Assembly: GCA_014529385.2 (NCBI GenBank)
Contig: CM043944.1
Coordinates: 180,239,240-180,303,239 of the forward strand
From: Adiantum capillus-veneris
Lineage: Eukaryota > Streptophyta > Polypodiopsida > Polypodiales > Pteridaceae
Direction of reading: 5' to 3'
Length of the DNA stretch: 64,000 nucleotides
Both the position numbers and the translations under genes were made by a program. The notes under the pieces are model-generated. The model was given only the letters and a program-made list of their open reading frames with translations, was not told where the DNA came from and did no database searches. Below are positions 9,915 to 21,768 of the stretch, in pieces. How positions within the stretch are numbered: position 1 is the first letter of the stretch; the number at the start of each line of letters is the position of its first letter.

Positions 9915-12900
9915 CTTAAGCCCACAAAAAGATCCTCATTTTTCACCAAAAGCTTCATTTTTTTTTGAACCTGCTTGATCAATTGTCGCCCAGTGCTCAA
10001 GGGCCCCATGGTCACCTAGTAAAGGTCCACTAAAACCCCCCGTTTTCATCTTCAAATCATCTGCCTCTTGCCATTTTAAGATCTCCAAGGCTGTCATTTG
10101 AGGCCACGAAAAAGGCCAAAAAGCATCTGCCACTTTCCTCTCGGCATTACCTCTCGACTTCGTCCTGCCGCATCTAGCTGACTGAGTATCCAGCTGATGC
10201 ACTGCCGATTTGTGCTAGCTCCACATGATGCATACTACCACCAAGAACCTTGGCGATGCCAAAATGATGCCAGATGGTGCCTTTCCCAATGCGGTCAAGT
10301 GGCCTCAGACTTGACCCCCTCAAAATCTTCAACTGATCATAACTTGCTATTCCGAGCTCCGATTCACAATCCGAGATGACATCCATGCTTCGTAACTCGA
10401 GCTCTGCACATCCACCCATTGATAAATGCGCGAGCTACCTGTCGACAGCTGTTCATTGGGGATCTGCTACACACTCCAGCTTTAAACTTCAGTATCTTGC
10501 TCACCGAGCTTCGTTTGACGAGCCGTCTCGATCGGCTTCTAAAGCACATTGAGCACTACATTTTAGGACACTGATTTGGCATTTTGAACACCTTGATTTG
10601 TCATCCCATTTGGACCATCCCATATCACTTTTGGCCTAAAAGCAGCTTTAAGCATACATTCCCGCTACCCTTTGGCTGCCTAGGACCTTGGCACCTACCC
10701 TAGCCTTCTGCACTGCACTTGCCTGCTGCCTCTGCCTAGCATAGACCACCTTCTAGCTTCGACCAACTTTGGTTGCACCAATGTGTTTCCGCAAAGATTC
10801 TTCTTGATCTTTAATTCCCCTGCATGTGGATGCTGTGGGGCACCCTCCTGTGGCTTTGATGAATCATTTGAACTCACAGATACCCTTTTTGGAAATTTGT
10901 TGCTCAAATAGCATCTTTTTTGGAGATATGGTTGGAGACATGCTCATTTAACTCCATTACTCCCTAGTAAGCGAAAATACCCTCACTCCTCTGTTTCACA
11001 TACACACACTATGCAATCAAGGTTAAGTGAGGGGCCAAAGAAACCCTCACCTCTTTTTATAGTAGAACCATATAGGTTGAGCTATTTTGTGTTGCACTGA
11101 GTAGAGAATCCCACCCGAATCTGCACACTCAGCAGGTCCAAGCTTCAAGGCACATAATTACCCGATGCATCCATCATGGTTATGTCAAAATAGACAATGT
11201 GGAAGCGTAAAGACCAAGGAGAGAGAGAGAGAGAGAGTCTCTTGAATTAATCAACGTCCTTGGCAATGAATAACTGAATGTGTATACAATGGAGGCAAGG
11301 GGTTGCTTTATATAGAAACCCTAATAAATTTCCCTACCCAAGACTTTGACAAATAAGTAAAATAAATACCTAAAAGCCAAACTAAATAATGGGATCACAT
11401 TGGACAGCTCACTTGGGATGCCAAGAATTTAACACCCTCTCTGCAACTCATAGTGGACATCAATAGTGAAACCAAGTCAATGAAAGCTACCATGGACACC
11501 CCAGAAAGTGGCCACCAACTGGATACACCTCGGTGTTGCTCTCCTTAAATCTGTACTTGAAAGTAATGCCATCTTGAGCATTGGTTTCCTTTGTAGAAAC
11601 TTTGAACTATAGAGCACACTACGTCCAACAATCCCCATTTGTGAACTTTGAACATATCACGTCCAAAATATAAAACTCTAAGATAATGATTTGATGGAAC
11701 ACATTCTGTCCATAATCTGACCAACAACAATGAATTAGCTAGCCCATCCATAGTGTTTTAGATGTATGATTGGTTCCCTGCTAGATGCATGTACATTGAA
11801 TTTTGACCTACGGGTCCAAACACCAATAACTTGAACTTCAACACAAGGGTACAAATTAATTATAGGGAGCATGGACTGCCCCTCTTTGCCACTCACAAGC
11901 CTCTCACTGGTTGAAGCTAGTGGTGACACCTATCATTTGACTAGAAATATAACGTGGAGGCCACTGTGGCCACCACCACGAGTGCCATGTCGATCTCCTC
12001 TGTCAAATCTTTATTACCATAATCTTTGTGCAGCTTGCCTTTGTCCTTGTCTATCTATGAGTTCCTACTTTTGCCTTTGGCTTCAAACTCTCAAGACAAA
12101 CAAAGCATCCAATCGCAATCATGACTATGATTGTACCTCATGGGTACCGAGGCAGCTAACTAAGTATTGGTATTTCCATCCTTGTATAGATGACCTTTAC
12201 TGATGTCCTCTATTTAAATCCTCAATTTTATTATGACTTCACAAACTCAAGACAAACAATTTTTCGGGTTCCTTGAGAAGTCTACCGATGCATTAGGAAG
12301 AGGTTGGGGTGTAGGAGGGCCTCTTTATTTTCCATAAGCTTATGGAGGTGATTATTATTTTGACAATTAGGTGTACACCATGTGTGCAAGAATGGTGGGT
12401 GTGTAAGAGATGTGTAAGAGTGGTCAAAGGATGAACTTTTCCCAAAAAAAAGGAGGTGGATAATTTTATGATTTTCAGCCTTTTTTAACTCCCACAAATG
12501 ATCTCCGATTTGAGCGGAGATCATAATCTCGAATCTACACGTTGAGCTCTTTCCATCAATATGTTGCATGATGTGGTTTTACCTGCTAGATTAGAAATTC
12601 CATTTTCGGGGAAAATTTTGAATTTGAATAAACTACTTGTTTAGCCTGTTTGAATTGAAAAGTTGTCCTTTGATTACTTTCTTAAAACTAAAGGTTTGAC
12701 TTCCTTAAACTGCCAAAGAAAGAGGCCTTCCTAGATCCCATTCTCTTCCTACTGGCATAAGCCGCTAAATGGATGGTTGACGATCCGTTATCCATAGCTT
12801 TGGGTTGTCTTTGATAGATGTCATCGCGGGCGCTCAAGCAAGGGGAGGCCATTTTGAAGTTGCAAGATCTCAAAATTGGTACTCCTCGCACTCCAAGGGC

Positions 12901-13461
12901 CATACAAGTCCACCAAGCCGCATCGAACTTCCTATAAGAAATTCCACCCCACTGGTAATCCCAATCCGCTCCACTCTTGAGCTCCAATCTCCTTGTTCCT
13001 TTTTGAGCCACTCCACAACTCTTCAACTCCCAAGTGGCTCCACAATTTTCCACTTTACCTTGCAAACCTGCCATAGCTCCACAAAATAACCCAAGTGACA
13101 GCCACACCAAGACACCCTCCGGTTGTTGCACTTCAAAACGCCACGGGGGAGGGACTCTATCGTTGTCATTGGAGCACATAGGCTAGCATTTTAAAATGCT
13201 AGCCCAAAATAGTGACGCACCGATAGGTAGGGAGGGGAAGTTGTTACTGGCGTCTCAAAAATGCACATGGGGGGAGGCGCTTTGGCATGGGGTGGTGAAT
13301 GCCTGGGGCGTCTTAAAAAGAAAACGGGAGGGAGTGCTGCCAAGGGATGTTGGGGGAGTTTGTTGCCTTTGTTGCTAGCATCTTAAAATGCTGCAACAGC
13401 AAGCAAGTCCGAAACATGCTCAAAACTTTCAAATGCCAATGAAGGAGCCAAAAACGCCCAG
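9915..13461. other. Relic DNA without recognised genes
   Basis: Short frames on both strands have no motif I can name, including a 163-codon minus frame at 12688-13179. On the minus strand a TATA-like ctatataaagc (11303-11313) beside a (GA)n run at 11220-11238 looks like an old LTR promoter. The 10.2-10.6 kb segment is moderately GC-rich, again LTR-like in texture. Nothing here supports a functional gene. Confidence 0.3.
13181..13204. repeat. Perfect 24-bp palindrome
   Basis: The arm ggctagcatttt is followed immediately by its exact reverse complement. A related imperfect palindrome sits at 13371-13397 (arms gttgc...gcaac). Both surround a GC-rich block of about 170 bp. Confidence 0.7.
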
Positions 13462-14361
13462 TGTGGGACGGGTGTCTAACCTCACTCGTATCTTATTGCA
13501 GACATAGCGAGAACCACGAATAAATTATCAATCCATGGGATGAAGCTGACTCGACTAGTGCATAGAGGCTACAAGAGGCTGTCAATTTCTTAGAAAACAA
13601 CAAATAACTGGCATCTAACGCAAGCTACACTCAAATGACTGAAATCAGCAAAAGCTAATCGCTCATCGGCAAAAAAATCACATCCGTTACAGCATCAAAT
13701 GGCATCCAAAGATAATGAAGCTTTTACGATATGTTTATTAGACCTAAGCACACATGCTTATGGTCTCAAATCCCACTTTAGGTCAAGTACAAAAATCGTG
13801 ATTATTAACAGCAGTGGATTTTTGATCTGGTTGTTTTCGACCCAAAATGCATCTAAATGCTTAGCAATGATACCCCAATAGCCCGCCTATACTTAGTTTT
13901 TTATTTTGAAGCTTAAATTCCTACTTATGATGAGATTAGGCCGCGGGTTGACGACGCTGAAAGCTACAAAATACTGTGAAATACTTACGTCAATGCGTAG
14001 AGCTCTTACATGCGGTTGCTACGCAATAGACACGACTGCAATGTGACAAAAGGGGGAGGGAGTAGGAAGTTCAAGAAGGAGAGAAGGGAGCGTCATTAGC
14101 TCACGTTGTGTATTTCATTATCCAAAACTTACAAAAATTGGTTTTTATACATTAGCCAAGGTTTTTGGTGGTCAAAACTAATAATCTGGGAGCTCTAACT
14201 AAAGACGGGTTGATACAATCTGGAAGCTTGTAGCCCCGACTCATCAATTACAATATTTATATGGAAGATAGGAGTTACAATATTCCTGATTCATCAAAAT
14301 AATATATGTTTTTATAATGAGACCTCTGAAAAATGGTATCCGTGTTAGCTTACTGCTAACA
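13462..14361 (-). repeat. 3' LTR of the 13.5-21.8 kb element
   Basis: On the minus strand it starts TGTTAGCAGTAAGC and ends CCGTCCCACA. Its partner is 20869-21768, of equal length. The PPT at 14362-14371 abuts it. Confidence 0.85.
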
Positions 14362-14371
14362 TTCCCCCCCC
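14362..14371 (-). other. Polypurine tract
   Basis: On the minus strand it reads GGGGGGGGAA directly before the LTR start TGTTAG, the plus-strand DNA primer site. Confidence 0.75.
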
Positions 14372-14398
14372 TTGCATGTGTCGTCCCTTGACACAGCT

Positions 14399-15025
14399 TT
14401 ATGGGCTGAAGTAATCTTTGGGTTGACGGCTGGTAAGAGGATCTTTAAGTGCATGTAAAGATTTTTCATATCTGATCTTTCTTTCTTTGTCTGGAACCTG
14501 CAAAAATTGCATGGTGACCCTGTTTTTTAGCTCAATGACTGAGTAGCCTACGAATCTGGAGGTTAGGTTGCTAATCACTGGCCCAAATATCTTTGTTCGC
14601 CAAGTAAAGAACCCTGTATAGAACGCTTCCTCAAACGCCAACATATTTTAGATGGCAAGAACATGCATCGGGCGTAGAAGCCATAAAGGACTTCTTTGGA
14701 AGGTTGGCTGCTTAGGTTGTAGCAAAGACCCTTATTGCCCTCAAGGAATGACATGCATGGTGCTCTTGCTTGCTCTGGCTTGTGAAAAGCTTCAATGCAT
14801 GTGAGCAACATTCGGCGAAATTATGTCGTAGCCATTCTCATTGCTAAATTGAGTAGACATAGACGTATTCACACGTACATCCATTGTCGCTAAAATTTGA
14901 GTCCACCCGAATGGCTCAAACAAATGCTCTGGAAAGGGCTCATGTACATAGGCTTCGTCTGTGCAGTCCCTTTCTAGGATACATTCTTCTCGTCTCAAGC
15001 TTCCATTTTTTGAAGCTCCACACAT
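14399..15025 (-). pseudogene. Unidentified last frame of the polymerase-less element
   Basis: Frames between protease and PPT. Two join after minor shifts and include PFPEHLFEPFGWTQILATMD, then FYTGFFTWRTKIFGPVISNL and MQFLQVPDKERKIRYEK. The text looks protein-like, and the codon use is not random, but it contains none of the reverse transcriptase, RNase H or integrase signatures. Several stops and shifts. It may be an element-specific accessory protein. Confidence 0.35.
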
Positions 15026-15059
15026 CCAAATAGGGTGTCTTTGTTTAACTAGGATAGAA

Positions 15060-15540
15060 TTTTAGCTTCAGCCGAAGAGACTGAATCAAACTCTTGGATG
15101 GGTGTTTTCAAGACTTCTCTATAAGTGTGATCTTTTAGATTGACTTTTATTATAGATCCCACTTGCTTCAAGTACATATAATTGTTTCCCCAATCTTGGA
15201 TAAGTTGTACCTATCGCATGAAAGGTCTTTTCAATATAATTTCATAGTTGATTTTTTTTCCCAAAGTCTATTATGGCAAAAGTGTGTTGATATTCAATTC
15301 CATAGGAATTGACTATCACCTTTCAAGCAGCCCTAACGGTCTCTCAATGTGTCCGTCAGCCAACTGCAATTCATTAGAGTTTGTCTAATGGCTGGTTGTC
15401 CCAGGATTCCCATACTGCTTTAGTGGCTATGGCTATGCCAGCTCCACTATCCAGTATCCCCATGGTTTCAATGTCATTACATTTCATGGGAAGGGTGTTT
15501 TCTTCTTCTCCTTTATAATATTCTCCGACTTTGTTCATGG
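15060..15540 (-). pseudogene. Retropepsin-type aspartic protease
   Basis: Processing protease of the element. The frame starts near 15538 with MNKVGEYYKGEEENTLPMKC and reaches GILDSGAGIAIATKAVWESW, where D-S-G is the catalytic triad followed by the hydrophobic flap lead. After a one-base shift it continues ADGHIERPLGLLERV, YGIEYQHTFAIIDFG and EIILKRPFMR, matching the typical last strands (a GRPFM-like end). Frame breaks mean it is inactive. It lies just after the Lys-rich linker, the normal gag-pro order. Confidence 0.75.
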
Positions 15541-16502
15541 GAAACAGATTGAATCTCTTTGTTGTCCATTTTTTTTTTTCAATTTTTTTGAGATTAACCC
15601 CGTTATCCCCACCTTTTCTAGGGTTTTTTGTATATCATTCCATAAGTATGGTCTGAGTTTTAACAGTTTTTCCAAGGTAAGAGTGCATTGGATGGGTGTA
15701 GGCATGATTGAATGAATGTTGTCTACTTCTAGGGTCTGTTCAGTTCTTTTTACTTGAGTGGTCTTACACACGATGGATTCATCTTCATTATCTCCCAAGT
15801 AAGAAGGTAATGTTTCCAAGGTCAATGGTTTTGACATTCTTGAAGCTTCAAATCTGCAATCCCCATCCAAGGATTGTACATCCATGTTCATATCAAAAGG
15901 TAGGTTAGGCTCCCACCATTGATCTCTCTCAATTTTTCCCATAAACGTCATGGCCAGTCTTCCTCTACGAATGGAATTCCGTCTAAGGTATCTTCGCTGT
16001 CAGGCACTATAAGCTCTGGCTCTTTTGTTTCAAGGTGGGGTTCTGCCACCACATTGGATTTTTCTTTAGTGTCTCTTACCACAATCTCTTCAGGTTTTTT
16101 GATACTTTCGAGGTTGGGTTTTTGTTTTTCCAGCATTTCTTGCGTGATTCTTATCAAATTTTGGTAAGCTTCCAGTTTAGTTGCTTTAAGTCCTGCTTGG
16201 TAGGCTTTCAAGGCCGCATTAATAGACTCAAAAATTCTATCAACCAGAATGGATCCTCCATATTTCACAGTTGGTTCCTTGAATTCACTTGCAGTTTCTT
16301 TTAACTTTTCTTGGAATAGCTTTTTTGTTTTCTCCTTGATTTCTACCCGTTGTTTTTGTTTTCTCATCTCATATCCTTTGCTTCTACTCCTTTTGATTCT
16401 TTGAGAGGGAAGTTTCATATTTTCCGAATCATCAGAGGAGTTGTGTTTCTTTTTCTTGGCATGTGCTCTAGTGATTACCTTGATTGGAACAATTAATTTC
16501 AC
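15541..16502 (-). pseudogene. Charged linker between gag and protease
   Basis: Two overlapping minus frames (15948-16502 and 15535-15951). The first is basic (HAKKKKHNSSDDSEN, RIKRSRSKGYEMRKQKQRV), then helical (ALKAYQAGLKATKLEAYQNL) and acidic at the end. The second is rich in Asp/Glu with LEVDNIHSIMPTPIQCTLTL before a Lys run. No catalytic motif is visible. The position suggests the spacer joining nucleocapsid and protease; the basic part may bind nucleic acid. Confidence 0.5.
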
Positions 16503-16583
16503 TCTCTGATGAGCTACTAGGTATCACTTGGACGACGTTTACTACGGTTTTACCCTTGTTCAAAAGATTTTTAGGACAATATT

Positions 16584-17861
16584 TCAAAAAGTGTCCTCCC
16601 TTTTGCAACATTGTATGCAATAGGCTTCAACTGGTTTGAGCTTCTTGTGAGGCTCTGGACATTCATTTTTCCAATGATCATCAGCACCACACTTATGACA
16701 ATTTCTTGTTCTTGGCTTCATCATGGGTCGTACCATGGGAGATCTGACAACTTGATTAGCTACATAATACATCGGTGCGAGCTCTAATGGAGCATAAGTC
16801 ACGGTTTCTTCCATTGGTGGTGGATGTGAATTATACCAATCTCCTTCTACCATTACTATAGATGGACTAGGCTCCGCATAGGGTGTAACAGGCACTAATG
16901 CTTGTTCATCTATAACTCCTTCAGAGTGCATGTACTTTACAGGCACTGCATTATGTCTTGGATGCGGCGGTTGTTGTCCGACCACAGGTTGAGGTCTTTC
17001 CATACCCATCGGTGGTCTTTGAGCTGGTGCCATGTTAGGTTGGTATTTGTACATGGGTTGTCCTTGTGGCCTCATGGGCATGTACTGAACATTCCCATCA
17101 TACTTTGGTCTAAAGTAGCACTCGTGGGTCTCATGGTTGGTCCATTTATCCTTAATTGCACACCATTTTTGTGGCCTAATTGGTTGTCCCTGTGGAGGTA
17201 TCCCTTGTCTTGGTCCCCTCATAGGTGCTTTTTGCATGTTGTTCATCATGTCGTTCATCCTTTTAAGCATATCTTCTATGGCTGAGAGTGGTGTTGCAGT
17301 AGTCGTTCCCACTTGTGCTGGTTTAGTGGATGTTGTTTGCTCACTTTGGTTATCCTTAGGGACACCTTCTTCGTTAAAAATTTTGCAATTGTCTCCTAAG
17401 TCAATAGCATCTGATACACACGCTCCTAGGGTTGTATGATTTTCATTGTAGAGTATAGCATGAAGTTCTTTGTTTAGCAGTCCCTCGAAAAACAAAGATA
17501 CAAGTCATTCTTCTATAGGTATCTCCAGCTCTGGGCATCTTGCAATGTATTGTTTGATTCAAGTTGCACAATCCCTAACAGTCTCACCATGTTTTTGTTT
17601 AAAGCTGTAGATTTGAGCTACCGTATTATGTTTGATCCCTGTTTTGGAACAAGCAGCTACAAATCCTTGAGCTAATGTGTTCAAGTCCATGATTGACCTT
17701 GGTGGAGTTTTTTGGAACCATGTCAATGCTTTGCCTTCTAATGTCATTCCAAACCCCTCGAATTGAGTATGAAAATCGAATATACGTTCTGCTCTTAGCA
17801 CTTGCTTAAAGCTTTCTAAGTGGTCGTATGGATCCCTGGTCCCCTGTATTTTCTGACCCAT
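16584..17861 (-). pseudogene. Gag polyprotein with CCHC zinc knuckle
   Basis: Structural capsid/nucleocapsid protein. One frame of 426 codons, interrupted only by two TGA stops (near 17560 and 17505). Residues 1-100 form the capsid-like fold: RDPYDHLESFKQVLRAERIF, then GFGMTLEGKALTWF. The central part is Pro/Gln/Met-rich. A zinc knuckle follows (CHKCGADDHWKNECP, C-x2-C-x4-H-x4-C), and an upstream Cys/His cluster (WCAIKDKWTNHETHEC) may be a second finger. A second knuckle start, YCIQCC, runs into a frameshift at the ORF end. Restoring CGA for TGA would suit both stops. Confidence 0.8.
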
Positions 17862-17874
17862 TTTTGAAAATTAG

Positions 17875-18162
17875 CTAGTCTGACGCGTCTGTTTGATTCA
17901 GCTCCAGGTCTTCTAGCAGTTGGTCTTGTTCCAAGTCCTTCAAACGAGTCTTTTGGAAATAGTGACTCATGTAGCCCGGGACTAGCCTTAGTGTCACCCG
18001 ATTTTCTACGTGATAAGGTGGTTTTGGTTTCTTTACATTACTCTCAGATGATCTCTCACGGTGTTCATCTCTTGGAATTGTTTCTGGTCCTTGTCCCAAT
18101 ATCCAATCCCGTATGGAATACCCTTGGTATTTGGTTTGTTCTACCTCCTCAGGAGTCATCAT
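17875..18162 (-). pseudogene. Short frame just upstream of gag
   Basis: A 95-codon frame, acidic and hydrophilic, containing YQGYSIRDWILGQGPETIP and a C-terminal Glu/Leu-rich helix. It is out of frame with gag by one base and probably its original N-terminal extension. Next to it a 37-bp tandem duplication (repeats near 18141 and 18178) disrupts the sequence. Confidence 0.4.
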
Positions 18163-18324
18163 AACAAAGTTGTTGTTCTACCTCCTCAGGAGTCATCATA
18201 ACAAAGTTGTTGTTATAACAATCCCTAAACAAGTAAGTTGGTAGGTCTACTGGTCCCTTATCTTTGTTCTTGAATATATACATGATCTTCATGGCCGTTA
18301 GTTGTTCTGTTTGGCATGCGAAGT

Positions 18325-18750
18325 TCATAAAAGATCCTTTATGTTTCTATCTTCCCAACAATAGACCCCAATCCTAGGATTATCTGTACTAAGCCGTTTC
18401 AAAGGCTTCAAGTCTACTTGATCGTATCCCTCAAATTCTAAAGTTGGTGGTCCTTCTTTTGCTGACATATCTGGGATTATGGTGTTTACTGCTAACCCCC
18501 ATTTGTCTACCACATCAGGGTTTTCAACTTGTACATATTGAGTTCCGTTTCTGTCCATGTACATTTTTCCTTTTTTGTTTGCCCTAATCTCTAATTCGAA
18601 CTCAATACCATGGTCATCAATGCGAATAGCATACTCCTCGTTAGGGTCCAAGTAAACATGTGCTCCATGACGGTTAGTCTTGTAAAAAGAGAGTATATGC
18701 TTATAGCACATTGTCGTTCCGGTTTCCAAGTGCGTTGAGTAAGAAGACAT
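18325..18750 (-). CDS. Unidentified 141-codon ORF in the element leader
   Basis: The first ORF after the leader on the minus strand, uninterrupted, beginning MSSYSTHLETGTTMCYKHIL and ending NIKDLL. It contains YLDPNEEYAIRIDDHGIEFE and TLEFEGYDQVDLKPLKRL, a beta-rich acidic pattern. I recognise no family. It is one of few frames in this element without stops, despite the 15% LTR divergence, which may be chance or may mean later constraint. Confidence 0.4.
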   Translation of the reverse strand: MSSYSTHLETGTTMCYKHILSFYKTNRHGAHVYLDPNEEYAIRIDDHGIEFELEIRANKKGKMYMDRNGTQYVQVENPDVVDKWGLAVNTIIPDMSAKEGPPTLEFEGYDQVDLKPLKRLSTDNPRIGVYCWEDRNIKDLL

Positions 18751-20843
18751 TTCGAATGTTGAGTCTCAAAAAGTGTCTAAGACTTCTTCAAGAATTGTGT
18801 GCAAGGAATTGCCTTGATTCACGCTTTCTTCGGTGGATACTCTACTCGAGGTTTCTTTGAGTATGCTCTAATTATGCTGAATTTCCTAGTATACGACCAG
18901 ATCTAAGGTTCATATAGACTTATGAATCCCTGGATAGAGTACTCACCTTTGAATTGACTTGTCGTCAATTTCCACTTGATTCAATTGCAACTTTCTATCA
19001 AGCCACTGATTCCTCGTCTGCAACTTGATTCCTGTATAAATTTGATCAAGTTAGCTATTCTTCTCTAAAGACAATAGAGTTTTTGCTAACTCTAGTAATT
19101 GGTCTCTGTGTATCACTTCAAATCAAGCTATGGGAGTCAAAATTTGACTTTCAGATTCAACTTAGCAAAAACTGAAAGGTTTGATCTGCAACTGGAAATT
19201 GAGTGAACCTGTACCAATTTTGATCCGATTGAACCCAAAGTTGCCCAGTGGCTTTATATTATGTTGGTCCAACACTGTATAAGTTGAAAAGTCAAAATTG
19301 ATATCTCTGGATAGCAGAAGTAAATAATTGCGATTATTTACTTTTGTCAATTTTTTTATTGGTTTGACAAGTATACAACTTGTTAAAGTCTCTGGACAAC
19401 TGTCAACAAGTTTGGACAAAATTTGATCAAGTTTATCAACTGTTTTGTGTTCGCAGACTCTGATTTTGAGAATCTGCCTTAAGTCTCACTTTTGTGATCC
19501 AAATTTTACCAAAATTGATTTGTGAGGTCTACTTGATATGCTTGATCTTGTGGCATACTCAAACTTGCAAATTTCTCAAGTTTTGAAGCAGATATAAATA
19601 ATCACCATTATTTACTCCAACTATATTTTTGTAACTTTTTGTGCCAACTTTGACACAGATCTATTAAGCACCTCTAGTTAAGGTTCACTAGCCAAGTTTC
19701 ATCAAGTTTTTATGGTCAAATGGTCGTCAATTATCTGTCCGTAAACTAACTTTACAAATTTGGTGACAATTTTCAATCCAGTGATCCAAATCTTACCAAA
19801 TTTAGTTTTTGAGCTTATTACAACATGTTAAAAGTAGAGGTATGCTGAAAAATGGGGCAAATGTATATAATCGTGATTATTTACAATTGACAAGTTTTTG
19901 CAAACTTTTGATCAATTGAGCATCTACACATGTTTATCGCATCAATGTAAGCCTGTGAATCAATTTTCAACAAGTTTGGACAAATTTTTCCCAATTTACA
20001 CTCAAGATTCAAAAAGTCAGTACAAAATTTAGTTTTCACCCATTTTTTTGCCAGTTTGGTGATCCAAATCTCTTGGGCCTTTACAACAACAGTTGTTTGT
20101 ACAACAATGCATGAGTCAATGGTATGAACCTTGGTCAATTTGGAGCAGAAAGTTAAAATCACGATTATTAACTTTAGGCTTGAAATGAACACTTTTTTGC
20201 AATTTTTTTCAAGACAGTCTTTACATGAGCTATTTTAAGCCTATGAATCGAGTAAAAACTTAGTTTGGCCTAAAATGTCAAGAAAAAGTAAATAATCTGA
20301 CTTTTGGCCAACTCTTGAAATTTTTACCTCGAAGTGTCTTTGAGCTTACTAACTGGTTCAGACAACTCTTAAGGCTTATTCTCCAGTGGGATTGAGTGGT
20401 TTCGAGTCTTTTTGAGCTATTTCTAGCCCTAGACCTGAAATTATGCAACTTCTAATAACAACTCACACACTTGATTCTTTCAAAGAGAGCAATGTTCTGA
20501 AATCCACCTCGGATCCTACTTACCCTACTCCTAGATTCTCATGCAATGGGGTTGTGAAAAGTGTCCACAAACACTCGTTTTCTTGTCTTTTATGTTTTTC
20601 TAAGCATTGATCTTAAGACTTGTCTCGTCTACCAATCATTCTCAAAATCCTAATGTATTTCTACAATCCCACAATCCTAAAGGCACTCAGCAAGTACGAT
20701 TACTTCCAAGCTACCTCTACACAGAAAAAGATAAAAATCTTAAGCTATGCGGTTTCTAAAGAAAGTTTTAAACTCTAGGCAAACCTAGAGGAAGTTAAAG
20801 GACAACTACACAAGACGCTCGTATTTTCTCCTAGTTTAGGTCT
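18751..20843 (-). repeat. Leader with ~270-290 bp degenerate tandem repeats
   Basis: The non-coding leader between PBS and first ORF. A near-palindromic motif of the form TAAATAATCgtGATTATTTA recurs near 19320, 19593, 19864 and 20151, with a half copy near 20288. A second marker, gtgatccaaat followed by tttaccaaa, recurs near 19496, 19781 and (shorter) 20061. Spacing is therefore about 271-287 bp. A weaker form, atcRYgattattaac, also appears in both LTRs. The repeats may be regulatory or packaging sequence; that is inference. Confidence 0.6.
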
Positions 20844-20867
20844 CTTCGATCCTCGACAGCGGTGCCA
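20844..20867 (-). other. Primer-binding site, tRNA-Asp type
   Basis: Read on the minus strand it begins TGGCACCGCTGTCGAGGATC and extends to gaag. It matches the complement of plant tRNA-Asp over about 24 bases with four or five mismatches. One spacer base separates it from the LTR. Confidence 0.8.
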
Positions 20868-20868
20868 A

Positions 20869-21768
20869 TGTGGGACGCATGTCTAACCTCACCATCCTAT
20901 CTTATTGCAGTATTAGCAGAACCACGATTAATTTGTCAATCCATGGGATGAAGCCGACTCAACTAGTGCATGGAGGCTACAAGAGGTTGTCAATCTCTCG
21001 AAAAACAACTAACAACTCGCATCTAACTCAAGCTACAGTCAAGTGACTGAAATCACCAAAAGCCAATCGCTCATCGGCAAACAAATCACATCCATTACAG
21101 CATCAATTGACATCCAAACATAACAAAACTTCTAAGACAAGTTTATAAGACCTAAGCACACATGCTTATGGTTTCAAACCCCACTTTAGGTCAAGTTCCA
21201 AAATTGCAATTATTAACAATAGTGGATTTTTGACCTAGTCATTTTCGACCCAGAATGCATCTAAATGCTTAGCAATGATGCCCCAATATCCCGTCTATGC
21301 TTAGTTTTTAATTTGAAAGTGTAAGTATCTAGTTATGATGAAATTAGGCCAAGAGTCGGCGACACCAAAAGCTATGAAATATTGTGAACTGCTTTATACG
21401 TCAATGCGCATATCTCTTACCTGCGGTTGCAATGCAGCAAAGGTGATGCGATGTGACAATCGGGGAGGGAGTAGTAAGCACGAGAAGGAGACGAGAGAGC
21501 GTTGTTAGCTCATGCTATGTATTTCTTATCCAAAAACTTATTAAAACAACTTACAAAATTTGGCTTATATACCTTAGCCAAGGTTTTTGGGTGGTCAAAA
21601 CTAATAATTTGGAGTTCTAGTGAAGCTAGGAAGTGACTGGCTGATACAATCTGGAAGCTTGTAGCCTCGGCTCATTAATTACAGAGTTTATCCAAAAAAA
21701 TAAGATTTACAATATTCCCGATTTATTAAAATAATAAATGTTTGGTATCCATGTTAGCTTGTTGTAAC
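20869..21768 (-). repeat. 5' LTR of the 13.5-21.8 kb element
   Basis: Pairs with 13462-14361. On the minus strand a TATA box (ggtatataagcc) is visible at 21562-21573, where the element's promoter is expected. The outer edge ends gtaac instead of the expected taaca, so the last base has changed or been lost. Confidence 0.8.

Larger units (their letters stand above)
13462..21768 (-). mobile_element. Full-length LTR retrotransposon lacking a polymerase
   Basis: An 8.3-kb minus-strand element with two LTRs of 900 bp (13462-14361 and 20869-21768), a polypurine tract beside the left LTR and a tRNA-Asp PBS beside the right LTR. The LTRs differ by roughly 15% over the stretches I compared by eye, so the insertion is old. 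Reading leftward the interior holds a repeat-rich leader, an unknown ORF, gag with CCHC knuckle, a Lys/Glu-rich linker, a retropepsin with DSGAG, and a last unidentified frame. I find no reverse transcriptase, RNase H or integrase motif, although the space between protease and PPT is only about 0.7 kb. It was therefore probably non-autonomous. No clear 5-bp target duplication remains. Confidence 0.8.

Noticed and set aside
12688-13179. 163-codon minus-strand ORF
   Set aside because: No motif, no sign of splicing or neighbours; composition follows the local GC-richer segment. Kept only as part of the unannotated stretch.
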